Positions 19,716 through 29,710 are shown, counted from the first letter of the stretch. The stretch is DNA of 64,000 nt from Scheffersomyces stipitis CBS 6054 (GCF_000209165.1 NC_009068.1:2790001-2854000), one strand, 5' to 3'. The notes: generated by a model from the letters alone, not told the origin. Numbers and translations: made by a program.

Positions 19716-22163
19716 ATGCTGATGAGTCTAAATAAACCCCTCAACGGCCTGCTCCACCATGTCCACCACTCGCCCAGCTTGACCCAACACGAGTTATCGC
19801 AACAGCAACAGCCTATGCTAGCACCACCTCCTCCAGGCTCTGTGGCTCCCCCACCACCACCTCCACTGGCTGCTGCTGCTGCCGCCGCTGCTGCAGCTTC
19901 TGTCGGAGCTCCCAATATCCTCAGCGAGACGACGGCAGCTACGTGGCTTGCTATTGGTTCACTTGCAGAGTCGCTTGGCGACATCGATAAGGCTCTAGCT
20001 TCGTACGACTCGGCTCTAAGACACTCGCCCAACAATCCCGAGGCACTCATCAAACTCGCCAACATCTACCGCTCCAAAGACGTTTTCTTCAAGGCTGCTG
20101 AGCTCTACGAACAGGCACTTAACTATAATCCTGAGAACGGTGAAACCTGGGGACTCTTGGGCCATTGTTACTTGATGCTCGACGACTTGCAAAGAGCCTA
20201 TGCCGCTTACCAAAGGGCTCTTTACTACTTGGACAACCCCAATGTGCCCAAATTGTGGCACGGAATCGGAATCTTATACGACCGTTACGGCTCTCTTGAG
20301 TATGCCGAAGAAGCCTTTGTCAGAGTCTTGGAGTTGGACCCCAATTTCGACAAGGCCAACGAGATCTACTTCCGTTTGGGAATCATTTACAAGCACCAAG
20401 GAAAGTTGCAACTGGCTCTTGAGTGTTTCCAGTACATCTTGAACAACCCACCCCATCCATTGACTCAGCCAGATGTCTGGTTCCAGATCGGCTCAGTCTT
20501 GGAACAGCAGAAGGACTGGGTAGGAGCCAAAGATGCCTATGAAAAAGTACTCCAGGTCAATCCACAGCACGCTAAGGTGTTGCAGCAATTGGGCTGTTTA
20601 TACTCACAGGCAGAATCGAGCCCTTCTACACCTTCACAAAATGGATCTGGCGCGGCTCAACCGTTCCAGCAAGACTTGAACATTGCACTCAAGTACTTGA
20701 TGCAATCGTTGGAAATCGACAATAGCGATGCTCATTCCTGGTACTACTTGGGCCGTGTCCACATGATCCGAGGCGATTTCAATGCTGCTTACGAAGCGTT
20801 CCAACAGGCCGTGAATCGCGATCTGAGAAACCCCACATTCTGGTGTCTGATTGGTGTTCTCTATTACCAGATCTCACAGTATAGGGACGCTCTTGATGCC
20901 TACACTCGTGCCATTCGTTTGAATCCATACATTTCTGAGGTTTGGTACGATTTGGGAACCTTGTACGAAACATGCAACAACCAGATCTCAGACGCTCTCG
21001 ATGCCTATAGACAGGCAGAGCGTTTGGATCCAGGCAATCCTCACATCAAGGCTAGATTGGATCAACTTATCAAGTACCAACAGGAGGGTAACACCCATCC
21101 TCCACAACCTCCTCCAGTTAGCCAACAGCCTAGATTGCCTCAAGGAATGGTTTTGGAGAGTAGCCAACAGCAGCAGCAACAACAACCCCAGCAATCTCAG
21201 CAACCTGCGCAACCTTCTTTACAACCTCAACCTCAACAACAGCAGCAGCCACAACAATCCCAACAATCTCACCAGCCTGCTCCCCCACACTTGCTAGGTA
21301 ACCAACCAGGTCTGTTGCCTCCACCTCCACCACAACAGGTTCAACAGATTTCGCAACCACCTCCACCTGTTCCAGCTCTTCAACAACTTCCACCACAACA
21401 ACAGCAACATCTTCAAAGAGCTCCCACTCCTCCACAAGTACAGCCTTTACAGAGACTTCCTGGAAACATAGAACAGCCTATTCAACAATTTCCTCCAGTG
21501 ACGGCGCCACAGCGTCCAGCCACTGAACTTGCTCCAGCAAACGGAAAACACGACTTGGAAGAGAAACTCGACAATCCTGTCATCAAAAAATTATCTTCAG
21601 AAAGAGTTTCTCCAAGACCTGCTCACAACAGCTTGAACTCTCTTATGAACGCAGCTGCTTCTGTAGAACAAGCCGAGGTAAAAACGAATGGAGATATAAA
21701 ACAGGAAGCTCCACATCCTCAACATCCAGTAGTTCTGCAAGCTACTCCAGTTGCTCCTGCACCTCCTGTTGAAGCTGCACCAGCTGTTGCTTCAGTTGAA
21801 CCAGTTCAGCCAAAGGCTCCAACTGTAGCAGCTGAAAATGCACCAGCACCACCACAAGCACCAGTTGCTCCTATTCAAAACCAAGCAGGGACTCCAGCTG
21901 TGACTGTTTTGGCATCTGCTCCTCCTGTGGCACCCGCACCAGCACCAGTGCCAGCATCTGAACCTTCCCCTGCTAACGGTGCAGCTCCAGAAAATGCCCC
22001 GGTAGCTGTTCCTCAGTTTTCTTCTAATGTCACTGGCAAGGAAGAACAAAAGGATACATCTAGCAATGGCAACGAAGAAGAGGAAGTAGAAGAGAAGAAG
22101 GACGAAGTAGTAGAACCTCCAATGAGAAAAGTTGAAGAAGACGAAAACTACGATGACGAATAG
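19716..22163 (+). CDS. SSN6: General transcriptional corepressor CYC8/SSN6
   Basis: This is the TPR subunit of the Tup1-Cyc8 corepressor, which bridges DNA-bound repressors to Tup1 and deacetylases in the nucleus. The protein has 815 residues. An N-terminal Gln/Pro/Ala stretch is followed by about ten TPR units (about residues 70-440), including LGHCYLMLDDLQRAYAAYQR, then WYDLGTLYETCNNQISDALD, which is nearly invariant in Cyc8. The C-terminal half is low-complexity Gln/Pro/Ala with an acidic end (EEEEVEEKKDE). Two CTG codons, 370 (20823-20825, in RD-x-RNPTFW) and 378 (20847-20849, in FWC-x-IGVLYYQ), sit where S. cerevisiae Cyc8 has Ser as I recall it, supporting CUG-Ser decoding. The C-terminal composition differs from the poly-Gln/Ala tract of S. 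cerevisiae. Confidence 0.95.
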   Translation: MLMSLNKPLNGLLHHVHHSPSLTQHELSQQQQPMLAPPPPGSVAPPPPPPLAAAAAAAAAASVGAPNILSETTAATWLAIGSLAESLGDIDKALASYDSALRHSPNNPEALIKLANIYRSKDVFFKAAELYEQALNYNPENGETWGLLGHCYLMLDDLQRAYAAYQRALYYLDNPNVPKLWHGIGILYDRYGSLEYAEEAFVRVLELDPNFDKANEIYFRLGIIYKHQGKLQLALECFQYILNNPPHPLTQPDVWFQIGSVLEQQKDWVGAKDAYEKVLQVNPQHAKVLQQLGCLYSQAESSPSTPSQNGSGAAQPFQQDLNIALKYLMQSLEIDNSDAHSWYYLGRVHMIRGDFNAAYEAFQQAVNRDLRNPTFWCLIGVLYYQISQYRDALDAYTRAIRLNPYISEVWYDLGTLYETCNNQISDALDAYRQAERLDPGNPHIKARLDQLIKYQQEGNTHPPQPPPVSQQPRLPQGMVLESSQQQQQQQPQQSQQPAQPSLQPQPQQQQQPQQSQQSHQPAPPHLLGNQPGLLPPPPPQQVQQISQPPPPVPALQQLPPQQQQHLQRAPTPPQVQPLQRLPGNIEQPIQQFPPVTAPQRPATELAPANGKHDLEEKLDNPVIKKLSSERVSPRPAHNSLNSLMNAAASVEQAEVKTNGDIKQEAPHPQHPVVLQATPVAPAPPVEAAPAVASVEPVQPKAPTVAAENAPAPPQAPVAPIQNQAGTPAVTVLASAPPVAPAPAPVPASEPSPANGAAPENAPVAVPQFSSNVTGKEEQKDTSSNGNEEEEVEEKKDEVVEPPMRKVEEDENYDDE

Positions 22164-22304
22164 CCTGCTTTCATTGGTTCTGCTTTGTGAAAATGTTAGA
22201 TTCTATATACTTGGGGGAGGTTTTCCACAATGTATATATGTACTTTTGAATGCTCTGTATTATTTAGCTTAATTGATATAACTAGTGTAATTGATATGTA
22301 AATT

Positions 22305-24392
22305 TTATTCTTCGACAGCTGGATATCCTCCTGGTAAGTCAGTTAACTCTGCTGGTAATTCTCCCAAGGCTCCTGTCAACTCAAGTTCCACCTCTATGTC
22401 GGTATCGTTGTCCTGGTCACGATACCAATCACGAAGCTGTTCAAGATTGAGGTTATCTTCACCTCCTGTGTAGACAAATGAATCTTTTCTAAGGACTCGT
22501 ATGTCAGACAACTCGATAGCTTTCCTGTGTGCCATGTAGAGATTGAACATATCTTTGACCAAAACTACTCCTACCAACCCTATTATATTGCTCACAAGCA
22601 TCAACTTGGCTGGAGTGATGGACTTATCCAGAAATTGCAAATTCTTGAAAAGGAGCAGGAACACCACGGCTCCTACTTTTGAGCTTAGATATGGCCATAA
22701 GACCGTTGTGATCATACGGATAGTGGACGACTTGTTAAGTAATGAATGGGAAAAGTCATTCTTCAAACAGGCAGACACATTGCAATAGCTAAGAAAGGCT
22801 CTGGTTTTGATGTAGTCCTGAAAGTAGTTGAGATTATAAAGTCTCAGTAATAGAAGAAAGCTACGTTTAATATTCACGTACAACAAACCAATCAAAGGTA
22901 CCTTATAGATAGAGTTGGTACTTTGCTTGACTTCTGCCTTCAATTCGGAGTCCACAGTGAGTTGAACATGGCTGTACAATCCAGACAACTTGGCCAACTG
23001 GAAGATAGTGTTTTCCATTCTATTGATTTCTTCTTCGTTCATGGAGTTGGCGATCGTTCTAGGGCGCGAACTCATGGTGTTGTTCAAATGGGCTACGTTA
23101 AACGTAAGTCTGAAGAAAATATCATATAACCATCGTAAAGGTATAAGCATGCCGATGATGTTATTGGTTCTCCATAAGTTGATGTTCTTGAAAAGATTGA
23201 TATTCCGAGAGAGTTTAGAGGGATCACGAATGATATCTGCTAGCAGGGTGCGGAAATTGTAAAACAAGCTCTTGACAAGTTGGTGGTTTCCAAGAGACGA
23301 TATATATGCGTTTATCATGATCTCAGCTATCCAGTTATTAGCGGAATCTTTATGTTCACCAAATATACTCGACAATAAGGAAGTTGAGCGCAATCTATAC
23401 AACACAATGGGCAAGACGGGTATACGGGAGAACTTGAGTGGATCAATAATTCCCTTCACTAACGCCTGTTCGAGACTATCAGAGGGTATATTACCATTCC
23501 CGTTGTTGCTGAAAAGAATTTGCGACAAGCTGGCATAATTATTGGCCGAAGCAGCAGACTTTCTCGTGAGCATTCGGACAAGGAGCGGACCTGGAACGAT
23601 ACAGTCCATCATCTTCAAACCACAGGTCGTCAAGCCTATATATCCCATGGAAAGGATTCCTGTGAAAACAGAAGTAACGGCTAGAATAATGCCTCCATAT
23701 TGTACAACTCTAGTAGCCGTTGTTCTGAGTACAGCATTGGCTGCCAGGAAGGAGGAAGACCACATAGTAAAAGCTATATCCAGCTTGCATTGTGGACAAG
23801 AAGCAATCAATACGGCTATAAGCGGAGCATCTCGGTTTGTTCTATTCTTGAGGTTTCGCACCCTGATAGACAGGGGAAATGGGGTATTATTATTTGTGTT
23901 ATTATTCTCATTTTCGATTACATTGCCATTGGTATCATCATTAATAGTAATATTGTCATTGTCATCTACATTAGTGTTATTATTGTCGATGGTTCTCTCT
24001 TCGCTACGGTGGTGTCGAAGCAAAGATAAGTTTGTGAGCCATGAAACTACAGATTGTAACGAAAGATGGATATGAACTCGAGTCTCAGTAGCAGGAACTC
24101 CCACGCCCACACCCAAATCGGCAGCGCTGCTAAACGAAGCAAAGTCGTTTCTACTGCCAGGAGTCGCCGCAGTTGGATACTCGTCCAAATCCATGGACTG
24201 AGGATTGACAATCTGTATTTTATCTGAAGGAAGAGAGTTCAACCAATCTTTCAAACAAACTTTATGAGCCACAAGTGAACAAGTCGAACAGGGATGGATA
24301 AAATCTTGAGCGTCCAGAAGTTTGCCGAAGGGAGGAATATCGGTATCTCCTCCAAGACAGAAACAACAGATATCCGGGGTTTCAGACAGCAT
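22305..24392 (-). CDS. RING-CH (MARCH-type) zinc-finger membrane protein
   Basis: This is a probable membrane-bound ubiquitin ligase of a fungal RING-CH family; its substrate is unknown. From ATG 24392 the protein has 695 residues; the frame runs further upstream only from a TTG. The finger begins at residue 8 (ICCFCLGG), continues HPCSTCSLVAHKVCLKDW and closes with SCPQCKLDIAF. About 150 residues, including an Asn/Asp tract, separate the H-x2-C and final C-x2-C halves, far more than the usual short spacing. At least four hydrophobic segments follow (for example GGIILAVTSVFTGILSMGYI and VGAVVFLLLFKNL, and near the C-terminus LMLVSNIIGLVGVVLV). It is too short and differently organised for Doa10/Ssm4. 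The neighbour SSN6 is convergent, 140 bases away. I do not recognise an S. cerevisiae orthologue. Confidence 0.75.
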   Translation of the reverse strand: MLSETPDICCFCLGGDTDIPPFGKLLDAQDFIHPCSTCSLVAHKVCLKDWLNSLPSDKIQIVNPQSMDLDEYPTAATPGSRNDFASFSSAADLGVGVGVPATETRVHIHLSLQSVVSWLTNLSLLRHHRSEERTIDNNNTNVDDNDNITINDDTNGNVIENENNNTNNNTPFPLSIRVRNLKNRTNRDAPLIAVLIASCPQCKLDIAFTMWSSSFLAANAVLRTTATRVVQYGGIILAVTSVFTGILSMGYIGLTTCGLKMMDCIVPGPLLVRMLTRKSAASANNYASLSQILFSNNGNGNIPSDSLEQALVKGIIDPLKFSRIPVLPIVLYRLRSTSLLSSIFGEHKDSANNWIAEIMINAYISSLGNHQLVKSLFYNFRTLLADIIRDPSKLSRNINLFKNINLWRTNNIIGMLIPLRWLYDIFFRLTFNVAHLNNTMSSRPRTIANSMNEEEINRMENTIFQLAKLSGLYSHVQLTVDSELKAEVKQSTNSIYKVPLIGLLYVNIKRSFLLLLRLYNLNYFQDYIKTRAFLSYCNVSACLKNDFSHSLLNKSSTIRMITTVLWPYLSSKVGAVVFLLLFKNLQFLDKSITPAKLMLVSNIIGLVGVVLVKDMFNLYMAHRKAIELSDIRVLRKDSFVYTGGEDNLNLEQLRDWYRDQDNDTDIEVELELTGALGELPAELTDLPGGYPAVEE

Positions 24393-25192
24393 GGCAAATA
24401 CAATAAGTGAATGAAAGTCTAGTAGGATGTCCAAGCTTAAAGATTGTTCAGTGAGTTGTGGATCTTTTGGCAAAAGTGAAAGGCAGGTACGACAGTTCGA
24501 TACTTCAAGATCAGCAAGACAAATATACAATCTCGCAGAGTTTCAGAACCAAAAGTCGCTGCTTTTCAAGGAAGAAAACTAGATGATTGTGATAATTTGA
24601 AATAAGTAAGTGACCACCTGAGTATAAACTGGAATGCGCGCTACCAGATGAATTTTTCCGTGAAAGTATGGGGTAAAGTGATGTCCATGAAAGGTATCAC
24701 AGCAAGTACGCATTAGAAATAGCTGAGAGAAGAGTATGAAGAGTATGGAGGGCCCGAATGAATAGATCGTGAATATCCGATTTGTACTGGGTCAGAAAAG
24801 CAGCAACTTTTGGTAGGTTTGCGCTCATATTGGCCCAACAATTTATACTGAGCACTGTCACAGGCCAAGCTAAGCTCAAAAGTGAGCCACGGTATTTGTT
24901 AGCTGGAATGTAAATGTATATATGAATAAATGTATATCAAAGTTCAAACTAGCTAGTATATTACTCACAGCAAGTTTATCTTTGGACAAAGAGCGATCCT
25001 AACTGTAATAAAAAAGATACACTATTAGGTGTAGACCAATTGACAAACTTTGGACTATATTGTATGAATATATGATCTTCAACAGAATGATTCATAGAAA
25101 AGGCCATCAGGAAGAACTTTTAGAAAAGAGGTCTCCTCGGGCCACTTTCCGCTGCAGTTTTGTAGATTTATGGATTTCTAAATGTAACTGGT
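24393..25192. other. Intergenic region RING-CH gene / YSA1
   Basis: About 800 bases with no supported gene. A 43-codon minus-strand frame (24697-24828, MSANLPKVAAFL...) opens with ATG but resembles nothing I know. The rest is AT-rich. Confidence 0.4.
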
Positions 25193-25903
25193 CTAGAGAC
25201 TTTGAGCGATATCCAACCCAACAGCGAAATGGTACAATCTGGCATCTACTGTACAACCTTCCTTTTCTACCAATTCTTCCAACTTGCCCAATAGGCCTTT
25301 CAAAGGTAAGTGGAACATTTCGATGAACTCGCCGTCCTCCAATTCTGCTTTAGGGTTCTTATTTCTGGGATCTGAGAGATCTACATCTACGTATGCCAAC
25401 ACCATATTAGCATTGGTCAAGCCTGGGTCGCTGAAAACAGCAACAGATTCCCTAGCAAAAGTGCCGTAGTAGCCTGTTTCTTCAATCAATTCTCTGACAG
25501 CAGTGCTGGCTATCGATTCTTTTGGGTCTATGAGCCCTGCTGGAAGTTCTAGAACAACTTTACCAGTGGGCGGGCGGAATTGTTTGATAAGTACAACTTC
25601 ACGATCTCTTCCTTCTTTTTCCAAAATAGCTATGATTGATACAGCATCGACATTGGTAGTTTCAGATCTGGTAGTTCTAATGGCCATTTCCCAGAGTCGA
25701 TCGTTTCCGTGGGGATCCTGGTATTTGATCTTTCTGGTCTGAATCCAGTTGCCCTTGTCTAACTCTTCAATGGCAGTGATTTTGGCACCGTAAGGAGAAC
25801 CCTTTGAATGAGATGACGACATTGTTCTTGCAAAAAGTCTTCTGTATACGCTTGTGTGAGTGTGTGGAAGTTGATATTGAAGTCGAGATACGGCTCTCCG
25901 CAT
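25193..25903 (-). CDS. YSA1: ADP-ribose pyrophosphatase (Nudix hydrolase) YSA1
   Basis: This enzyme hydrolyses ADP-ribose and related NDP-sugars to AMP plus ribose-5-phosphate. From ATG 25903 the protein has 236 residues. The Nudix box is intact, starting GLIDPKESIASTAV and continuing RELIEETGY (about residues 123-145), matching GX5EX7REUXEEXGU. IKQFRPPTGKVVLELPAG just before it is typical of the ADP-ribose pyrophosphatase branch. The first ~27 residues (MRRAVSRLQYQLPHTHTSVY...) are Arg-rich and lack acidic residues, like a mitochondrial presequence; a second ATG at 25822 (MSSSHSKG) would give a cytosolic form. The upstream 585 bases are shared with SUS1. Confidence 0.92.
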   Translation of the reverse strand: MRRAVSRLQYQLPHTHTSVYRRLFARTMSSSHSKGSPYGAKITAIEELDKGNWIQTRKIKYQDPHGNDRLWEMAIRTTRSETTNVDAVSIIAILEKEGRDREVVLIKQFRPPTGKVVLELPAGLIDPKESIASTAVRELIEETGYYGTFARESVAVFSDPGLTNANMVLAYVDVDLSDPRNKNPKAELEDGEFIEMFHLPLKGLLGKLEELVEKEGCTVDARLYHFAVGLDIAQSL

Positions 25904-26488
25904 ATAGACTAACAATGATGGAAGGAATTGAAAAAGTCTCTGTTGTCACAGTAGAAGATGGGTATTTAGAACAGAAAAGAAGTAGCTCTACCGCTCTATG
26001 GCATCAATTGCTGGAAACCAGAATGTCGAGGTGTTGTTAAAGAATAGGAGAGAAGAGAATTGGTATTCTCCACAATTTTTCACTATTGCTCTCAATTATG
26101 CACTTAAGAGTCGCATATATCTTGCACATACAAATTTCCCATACATATTTTTCATAAACTGATAAATCAAAAATAACCAGAAGCCTGAGAGACCGAGTGT
26201 ATCTTCTTCCCGTGTTTCCATCTTGCCCTGGGGATCCATACACTTGTTTAAGGTAGAAATTCTGAACCATATAAAGCGAATATCGCAGCATAGTCTCTGA
26301 ATTTTTCATTACAAATTGACGAAACAAACAATAATAGAATCAGTTCTTGAATATTCACTCGTCTACATTCATTCATCAACATCCATAAAAAGCACTATTG
26401 ATAGGTTCTTTGAGATCTAGAATAGCACTACTGCAGCATAAGCATTCATTATCATTTTCTGTACTATTCATTAATACGACAATACATC
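25904..26488. promoter_or_regulatory. Divergent promoter region YSA1 / SUS1
   Basis: This 585-base AT-rich region separates two divergent start codons. No ORF is supported and no specific site was recognised. Confidence 0.45.
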
Positions 26489-26782
26489 ATGACACAGCAA
26501 CTGGAGGAGTTGGACCAGATCAAGTCCAAGATTCAGGAACATCTCATATCGTCGGGAAACTACGACATCATAAATAAGCAGTTGAAATTGCAACTCTACG
26601 AGTCAGGTTGGTTCGACAAAGTATCGCAATTAGCGAGCCGAGAGCTTCTGGATAAGAGCGACCAGAACTTTGACCAGTTGTACTCGTTTGTGAAACCTAG
26701 AGCCGAACAGTTAGTGCCAGCCAAGGTGAAGGAGGATATCCTCGAGAAGATCAAGGACTATTTAGAGGAGATAATCCAGTAA
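26489..26782 (+). CDS. SUS1: SUS1/ENY2, SAGA deubiquitinase module and TREX-2 subunit
   Basis: This small helical protein is shared by the SAGA histone H2B deubiquitinase module and the TREX-2 mRNA-export complex at the nuclear pore. The 97-residue length is that of the family. The conserved ENY2 pattern is clear: IKSKIQEHLISSGNYDIINK, then LQLYESGWFDKVSQLASREL and LVPAKVKEDILEKIKDYLEE. Start ATG 26489 gives the expected N-terminus. S. cerevisiae SUS1 is famous for two introns that regulate it; here the whole protein is read from one uninterrupted frame. Confidence 0.93.
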   Translation: MTQQLEELDQIKSKIQEHLISSGNYDIINKQLKLQLYESGWFDKVSQLASRELLDKSDQNFDQLYSFVKPRAEQLVPAKVKEDILEKIKDYLEEIIQ

Positions 26783-27619
26783 GGTTCTATAGCATAATAC
26801 AAGCATAAGTAGCAAGAATGCTACGTAGAATTCAAGTGTAGATATGTAATGAAGAAGGATGAGCATTATCGTAATTACCATTTATCAGACATTTCATAGA
26901 AGACTTCTACAGTCTTATGTCAGACAAAACTCCATCTGTGATACCATAAAATAAGTACGATATGACTGCTTTTCGAATGGACTATTATCTCTGGGGTAAG
27001 GTTATGAAAATGGTGTCTAGTACTGAATCCTAGATTGTTCTATCGCTATATACTAAATGTAAACCCATAGAATAAATATAATTCGAAACCGATTTCAATC
27101 TCGAAACATATATATACCAGCATTATATATATATATATCACAATTCGTATACTTTACAAAATGCCAGTGTATATACAAATACCTGACATTAGTATGGATA
27201 CAGAGCCCAATATACTACAGGAACAAATGCTTTATATACAACTAGCACAGATCCAACTTCACTACATTCTTCATGTGATTTCCTAATAAATGGTATTTTC
27301 GAATAAATGGTAGCAACTCTCATCTGTGACTCTAATGTCAATGGTTTAGCTGTCATCAGGCTTAAAGCCCAATGGCTAGCTGAACACTTCCGTTTGGACT
27401 CCTTAAGCGGTAGATAAATTGGGTGTGCTTTATTTGAGATCAGACGATTTGTGAAACCACGACGCCAAGAATTCCATTTGTGACATTTGCATTGAAGAGT
27501 GTGAAATCTGTCCCAAAGAATGGTTTTTCATTTTCCGACTTTTATTATGATTAATCTTCTATATTTGTTCTCCAGATTATAGAATCACAAGTCGTCACCA
27601 CCAACAATTACTCCATCAT
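26783..27619. other. Intergenic region SUS1 / F-box gene
   Basis: About 840 bases, AT-rich, with a TA-dinucleotide run near 27125-27139. No gene or RNA was recognised. Confidence 0.4.
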
Positions 27620-29452
27620 ATGACTGCTAGGACTGGCAACGTGGGTATTGCCTTGCTTCCTGAACACATCGTTGATTTCATTCTCAGTTTGCTTCATGAT
27701 GATGATTTGGAAGAACTAGCGTTGTCCAATGGACCATTCCAAAAGCTCGCAAGAAAAAGATATGTTAAGGCTCGTGAACATATATACATATCTTCTGGAT
27801 GGATTGACCAGGTTGATGAGATTAGAAATGCTCGTTTGGATGGAAGTATGTACTGGATGACAGAGAAAGAGTTTACGAGATATATTGAAGATTTCCCAGA
27901 AGCAAAATTCTTCCTAAGGTCAGCGGCACAAGATTTCTTGAAGATAGTTGGTATCATAGATTTTGATTGTGTTCAGAAAATCGAAATATTCTTCTCCACT
28001 CATTTTCCAATAGACGAACTACCAGACTACTTGGAACTAATTAGGAGCTTACCTTTCTTAGTTGTAATTGGTTTGGATATTTATTCAGATTTCCATGAGG
28101 TATACCACGATATGGAGTTTCCGCCGAACGTGGTAGGCATATACACTAGTCATGATCGCAGTGACTGGTGCACTTCTTTTGATACATTGTTCGTACTTTC
28201 AATTCAAGACGGTGAGTTTCAAGGGAGCAATTTTCCAAGCAACCTTGTCATCTTACATTTAGGTTCAATGAGCAACATCAATTCGTTGGCTCTTCCGAGT
28301 ACGTTAAAAGAGTTAGGTCTTGCCGATGTAGAGAATCTAGATATTTCGCACTTGATAAATTTACGAAGCTTGGTGATAAAGTTTACAGACTTGACTGGCT
28401 TCGATTCTTGGAAATTTCCTGTTAATATTAAATCTTTGCAAATGAAGTTCTGTGAGAATATAAATAGTTGTTCGAAGATCCATGAACTTATAGAGTTGGT
28501 CAATTTTGACATCGAGGGAGGGTCAAGAGGGAAACCGTTATTAGACATCAAGTTCCCAAAGACTTTGTTAAAGCTAAGGATAAGAGGATACGAAGTCAAA
28601 GAAGGCTTTGTATTCCCGCCTCGGCTTAAATCTTTATCCCTCGAATCGGCTGGCATTTTACAAAACGTGCAATTCCCAGAGAATTTAATTGAGTTGGATA
28701 TTTTCAGTACAAGATTCCTGAATTTACCTGAAGATAATAATCCTATATACCCATTTTCTCAAAAACGATTATTGAAATTGTCGTTTGGGTATGCACCTGG
28801 TTCTTTCTTGTTGGGAATAAACGACAACTTGAAAGACCTAAAAATTAATTGCTCGAATATTCAAGTATTAGATCAAATAGAACGCTTCAAATCTTTGGAG
28901 TGCTTGACAGTTGAAGGAAGTTCAACTGGTCAGTTTACCAGAAAACTATTCCACGAGTTAAACTTTCCGCCCAGACTTAAAGAGTTGAATCTTTTAGTAA
29001 TGCAATCTAGCGATAATGACTTCGAAACTTATCCTGAAGATTATTCTTGTGTGGAAGATGATATGAAGTTCGTGATAGACTATAGATTCAAGTTACCATC
29101 AGAGCTAAAAAGAATTCATATTCGGGGACATGGATTGGCAATTGGTAGTGGATATGAATTTCCAATTGGTTTACGAGCACTTGGTCTAAGAGAGTTGGCT
29201 ATTTTGGACAAGCTGATTACATTTGACTACATGACAGATCTTAGGAAACTAGACTTGTACGGCACCAATATCGAACTTCTGGATGAATCAAAGTATCCGA
29301 AGAGCTTGGATGAGTTAATTGTGTCTTCGAAGCAGTTCGTATCCCTTACCAACACCCAATATGAGGAAATAGGACCCTTGTTTTGGTTTTTAGAAATCGA
29401 AAAAGGAAATATTCTTATTAGGGCCCTTCATATGATTCCGTGCGACTACTGA
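27620..29452 (+). CDS. F-box-like protein with leucine-rich/FNIP-like repeats
   Basis: The 610-residue protein has an F-box-like start (about residues 11-55: ALLPEHIVDFILSLLHDDDL, then LARKRYVKAREHIY) and a long array of irregular leucine-rich units. These repeatedly read FP-x-N/T-L-x-x-L (for example NFPSNLVILHLG, KFPVNIKSLQMK, KFPKTLLKLRIR, NFPPRLKELNLL, KLPSELKRIHIR). Such proteins usually act as substrate adaptors of SCF ubiquitin ligases; that role is family inference and the substrate is unknown. Many similar expanded families occur in CTG-clade yeasts. The frame ends at 29452 in the middle of repeat-like sequence, and further repeat-like coding debris follows, so the C-terminus may have been lost by mutation. 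Confidence 0.65.
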   Translation: MTARTGNVGIALLPEHIVDFILSLLHDDDLEELALSNGPFQKLARKRYVKAREHIYISSGWIDQVDEIRNARLDGSMYWMTEKEFTRYIEDFPEAKFFLRSAAQDFLKIVGIIDFDCVQKIEIFFSTHFPIDELPDYLELIRSLPFLVVIGLDIYSDFHEVYHDMEFPPNVVGIYTSHDRSDWCTSFDTLFVLSIQDGEFQGSNFPSNLVILHLGSMSNINSLALPSTLKELGLADVENLDISHLINLRSLVIKFTDLTGFDSWKFPVNIKSLQMKFCENINSCSKIHELIELVNFDIEGGSRGKPLLDIKFPKTLLKLRIRGYEVKEGFVFPPRLKSLSLESAGILQNVQFPENLIELDIFSTRFLNLPEDNNPIYPFSQKRLLKLSFGYAPGSFLLGINDNLKDLKINCSNIQVLDQIERFKSLECLTVEGSSTGQFTRKLFHELNFPPRLKELNLLVMQSSDNDFETYPEDYSCVEDDMKFVIDYRFKLPSELKRIHIRGHGLAIGSGYEFPIGLRALGLRELAILDKLITFDYMTDLRKLDLYGTNIELLDESKYPKSLDELIVSSKQFVSLTNTQYEEIGPLFWFLEIEKGNILIRALHMIPCDY

Positions 29453-29710
29453 AAGAGCCGTTGTTAGAAGATTTATGCAATATTAGAGGGTATAACTTAG
29501 CAAGTATTGCTGTTAGTATATAAAAACGATACTACATTTACATTTCAAATGGAAGCCATTTCTAATGAAGACGACGTGGTAGATTTAAATAGTTTTACTC
29601 ATGTTTCTATAGCAAACTGTAGAAATGAATTTATTCAAATCGAAAAAAATTTCCATAAAAATTTGAAGACAATCAACTTTAGATTTCTGAACTTACACCA
29701 TCAAATATAA
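29453..29710 (+). pseudogene. Degenerate continuation of the F-box/LRR gene
   Basis: After the stop at 29452, other frames read EPLLEDLCNIRGYNLASIAV and then, to 29710, a stretch ending in NFHKNLKTINFRFLNLHHQI. The NLKTINF pattern resembles the repeats of the upstream protein. This looks like a decayed tail or a fragment of a tandem paralogue rather than a separate gene. No good start is present except an ATG at 29549. Confidence 0.4.

Noticed and set aside
24697..24828. 43-codon minus-strand frame MSANLPKVAAFL... between the RING-CH gene and YSA1
   Set aside because: Too short, no family resemblance and no splice signals clear enough to extend it; I could not support it as a gene.
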